From positions 1 through 6,869 of the forward strand of contig CALCNY010000157.1 in assembly GCA_937897585.1 (NCBI GenBank): 6,869 nucleotides of DNA, given 5' to 3'. Made by a program: the position numbers and the translations under genes. Positions 6,761-6,869 of the stretch are shown here, piece after piece (within the stretch, counting starts at the first letter, position 1; every line of letters starts with the position of its first letter). The notes beneath the pieces are model-generated. The model had not been told where the DNA came from, did not search any database, and saw only the letters and a list, made by a program, of their open reading frames with translations. Source of the stretch: an uncultured Chitinophagaceae bacterium. Lineage in GTDB: Bacteria; Bacteroidota; Bacteroidia; Chitinophagales; Chitinophagaceae.

Positions 6761-6869
6761 TCAATCTGCTAATGGATTCCAAGTACCTAAAATATTTTCT
6801 AATGTATATTTTTTTGCTTCTTCATCAGAAAGTTGTTTACTCCATTTTACTCTTTGTGATTCATTTGCG
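6761..6869 (-). CDS. Pectinesterase (CE8), C-terminal 35 residues only
   Basis: An open frame enters from the upstream edge and ends at TGA (6761-6763). The 35 residues include RVKWSKQLSDEEAKKYT and end GTWNPLAD. The pattern R-V-x-W then DEEA-x-x-YT then N-I-L and a final W-x-P is the usual C-terminus of CE8 pectin methylesterases, where these residues pack against the beta-helix. The catalytic region is outside the window, so activity cannot be judged. The gene would be a second, possibly more classical, pectinesterase in the locus, and it probably shares a transcript with GH43, which starts 19 bases downstream. Confidence 0.7.
   Translation of the reverse strand, partial: ANESQRVKWSKQLSDEEAKKYTLENILGTWNPLAD

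Overview
The window is AT-rich and reads as a stretch of a pectin-degradation locus from a member of the Bacteroidota. Three things suggest this. Every protein whose start is visible has a Sec signal peptide that would be cut between Ala and Gln, the usual Bacteroidota pattern. The genes lack clear Shine-Dalgarno sequences. The gene set (CE8, GH28, GH105, GH43) is the usual content of a Bacteroidota polysaccharide utilization locus. A chitinophaga- or sphingobacteria-like host is a guess. No SusC/SusD pair, regulator, RNA gene or mobile element lies inside the window.

All genes lie on the minus strand, so transcription runs from high to low coordinates. From upstream to downstream they are: the last 35 codons of a pectinesterase (6761-6869); a secreted GH43 enzyme with a C-terminal beta-sandwich (5155-6741); a small secreted NTF2/DUF4440-type protein (4668-5123); a 163-base gap, the only sizeable non-coding stretch, with symmetric elements that may be an operator or promoter; a GH28 polygalacturonase (2861-4504); a GH105 unsaturated uronyl hydrolase with an extra C-terminal domain (887-2842); and a divergent CE8 pectinesterase that runs off the window (1-890). 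Apart from the 163-base gap, spacing is 18 to 31 bases, or a 4-base ATGA overlap. This suggests two transcription units or one long operon with an internal promoter.

Together the enzymes cover much of pectin backbone and side-chain breakdown. The CE8 esterases would remove methyl esters from homogalacturonan, GH28 would hydrolyse the galacturonan, GH105 would remove the unsaturated uronic acid left by a lyase (none is present here), and GH43 would remove arabinose or xylose substituents. The NTF2-like protein has no assigned role and is the least understood gene. The rest is recognisable pectin catabolism. The features most worth a second look are the altered CE8 active-site motifs, the GH105 C-terminal extension, the slippery A7/ATGA junction between GH105 and CE8, and the symmetric sites in the 163-base gap.
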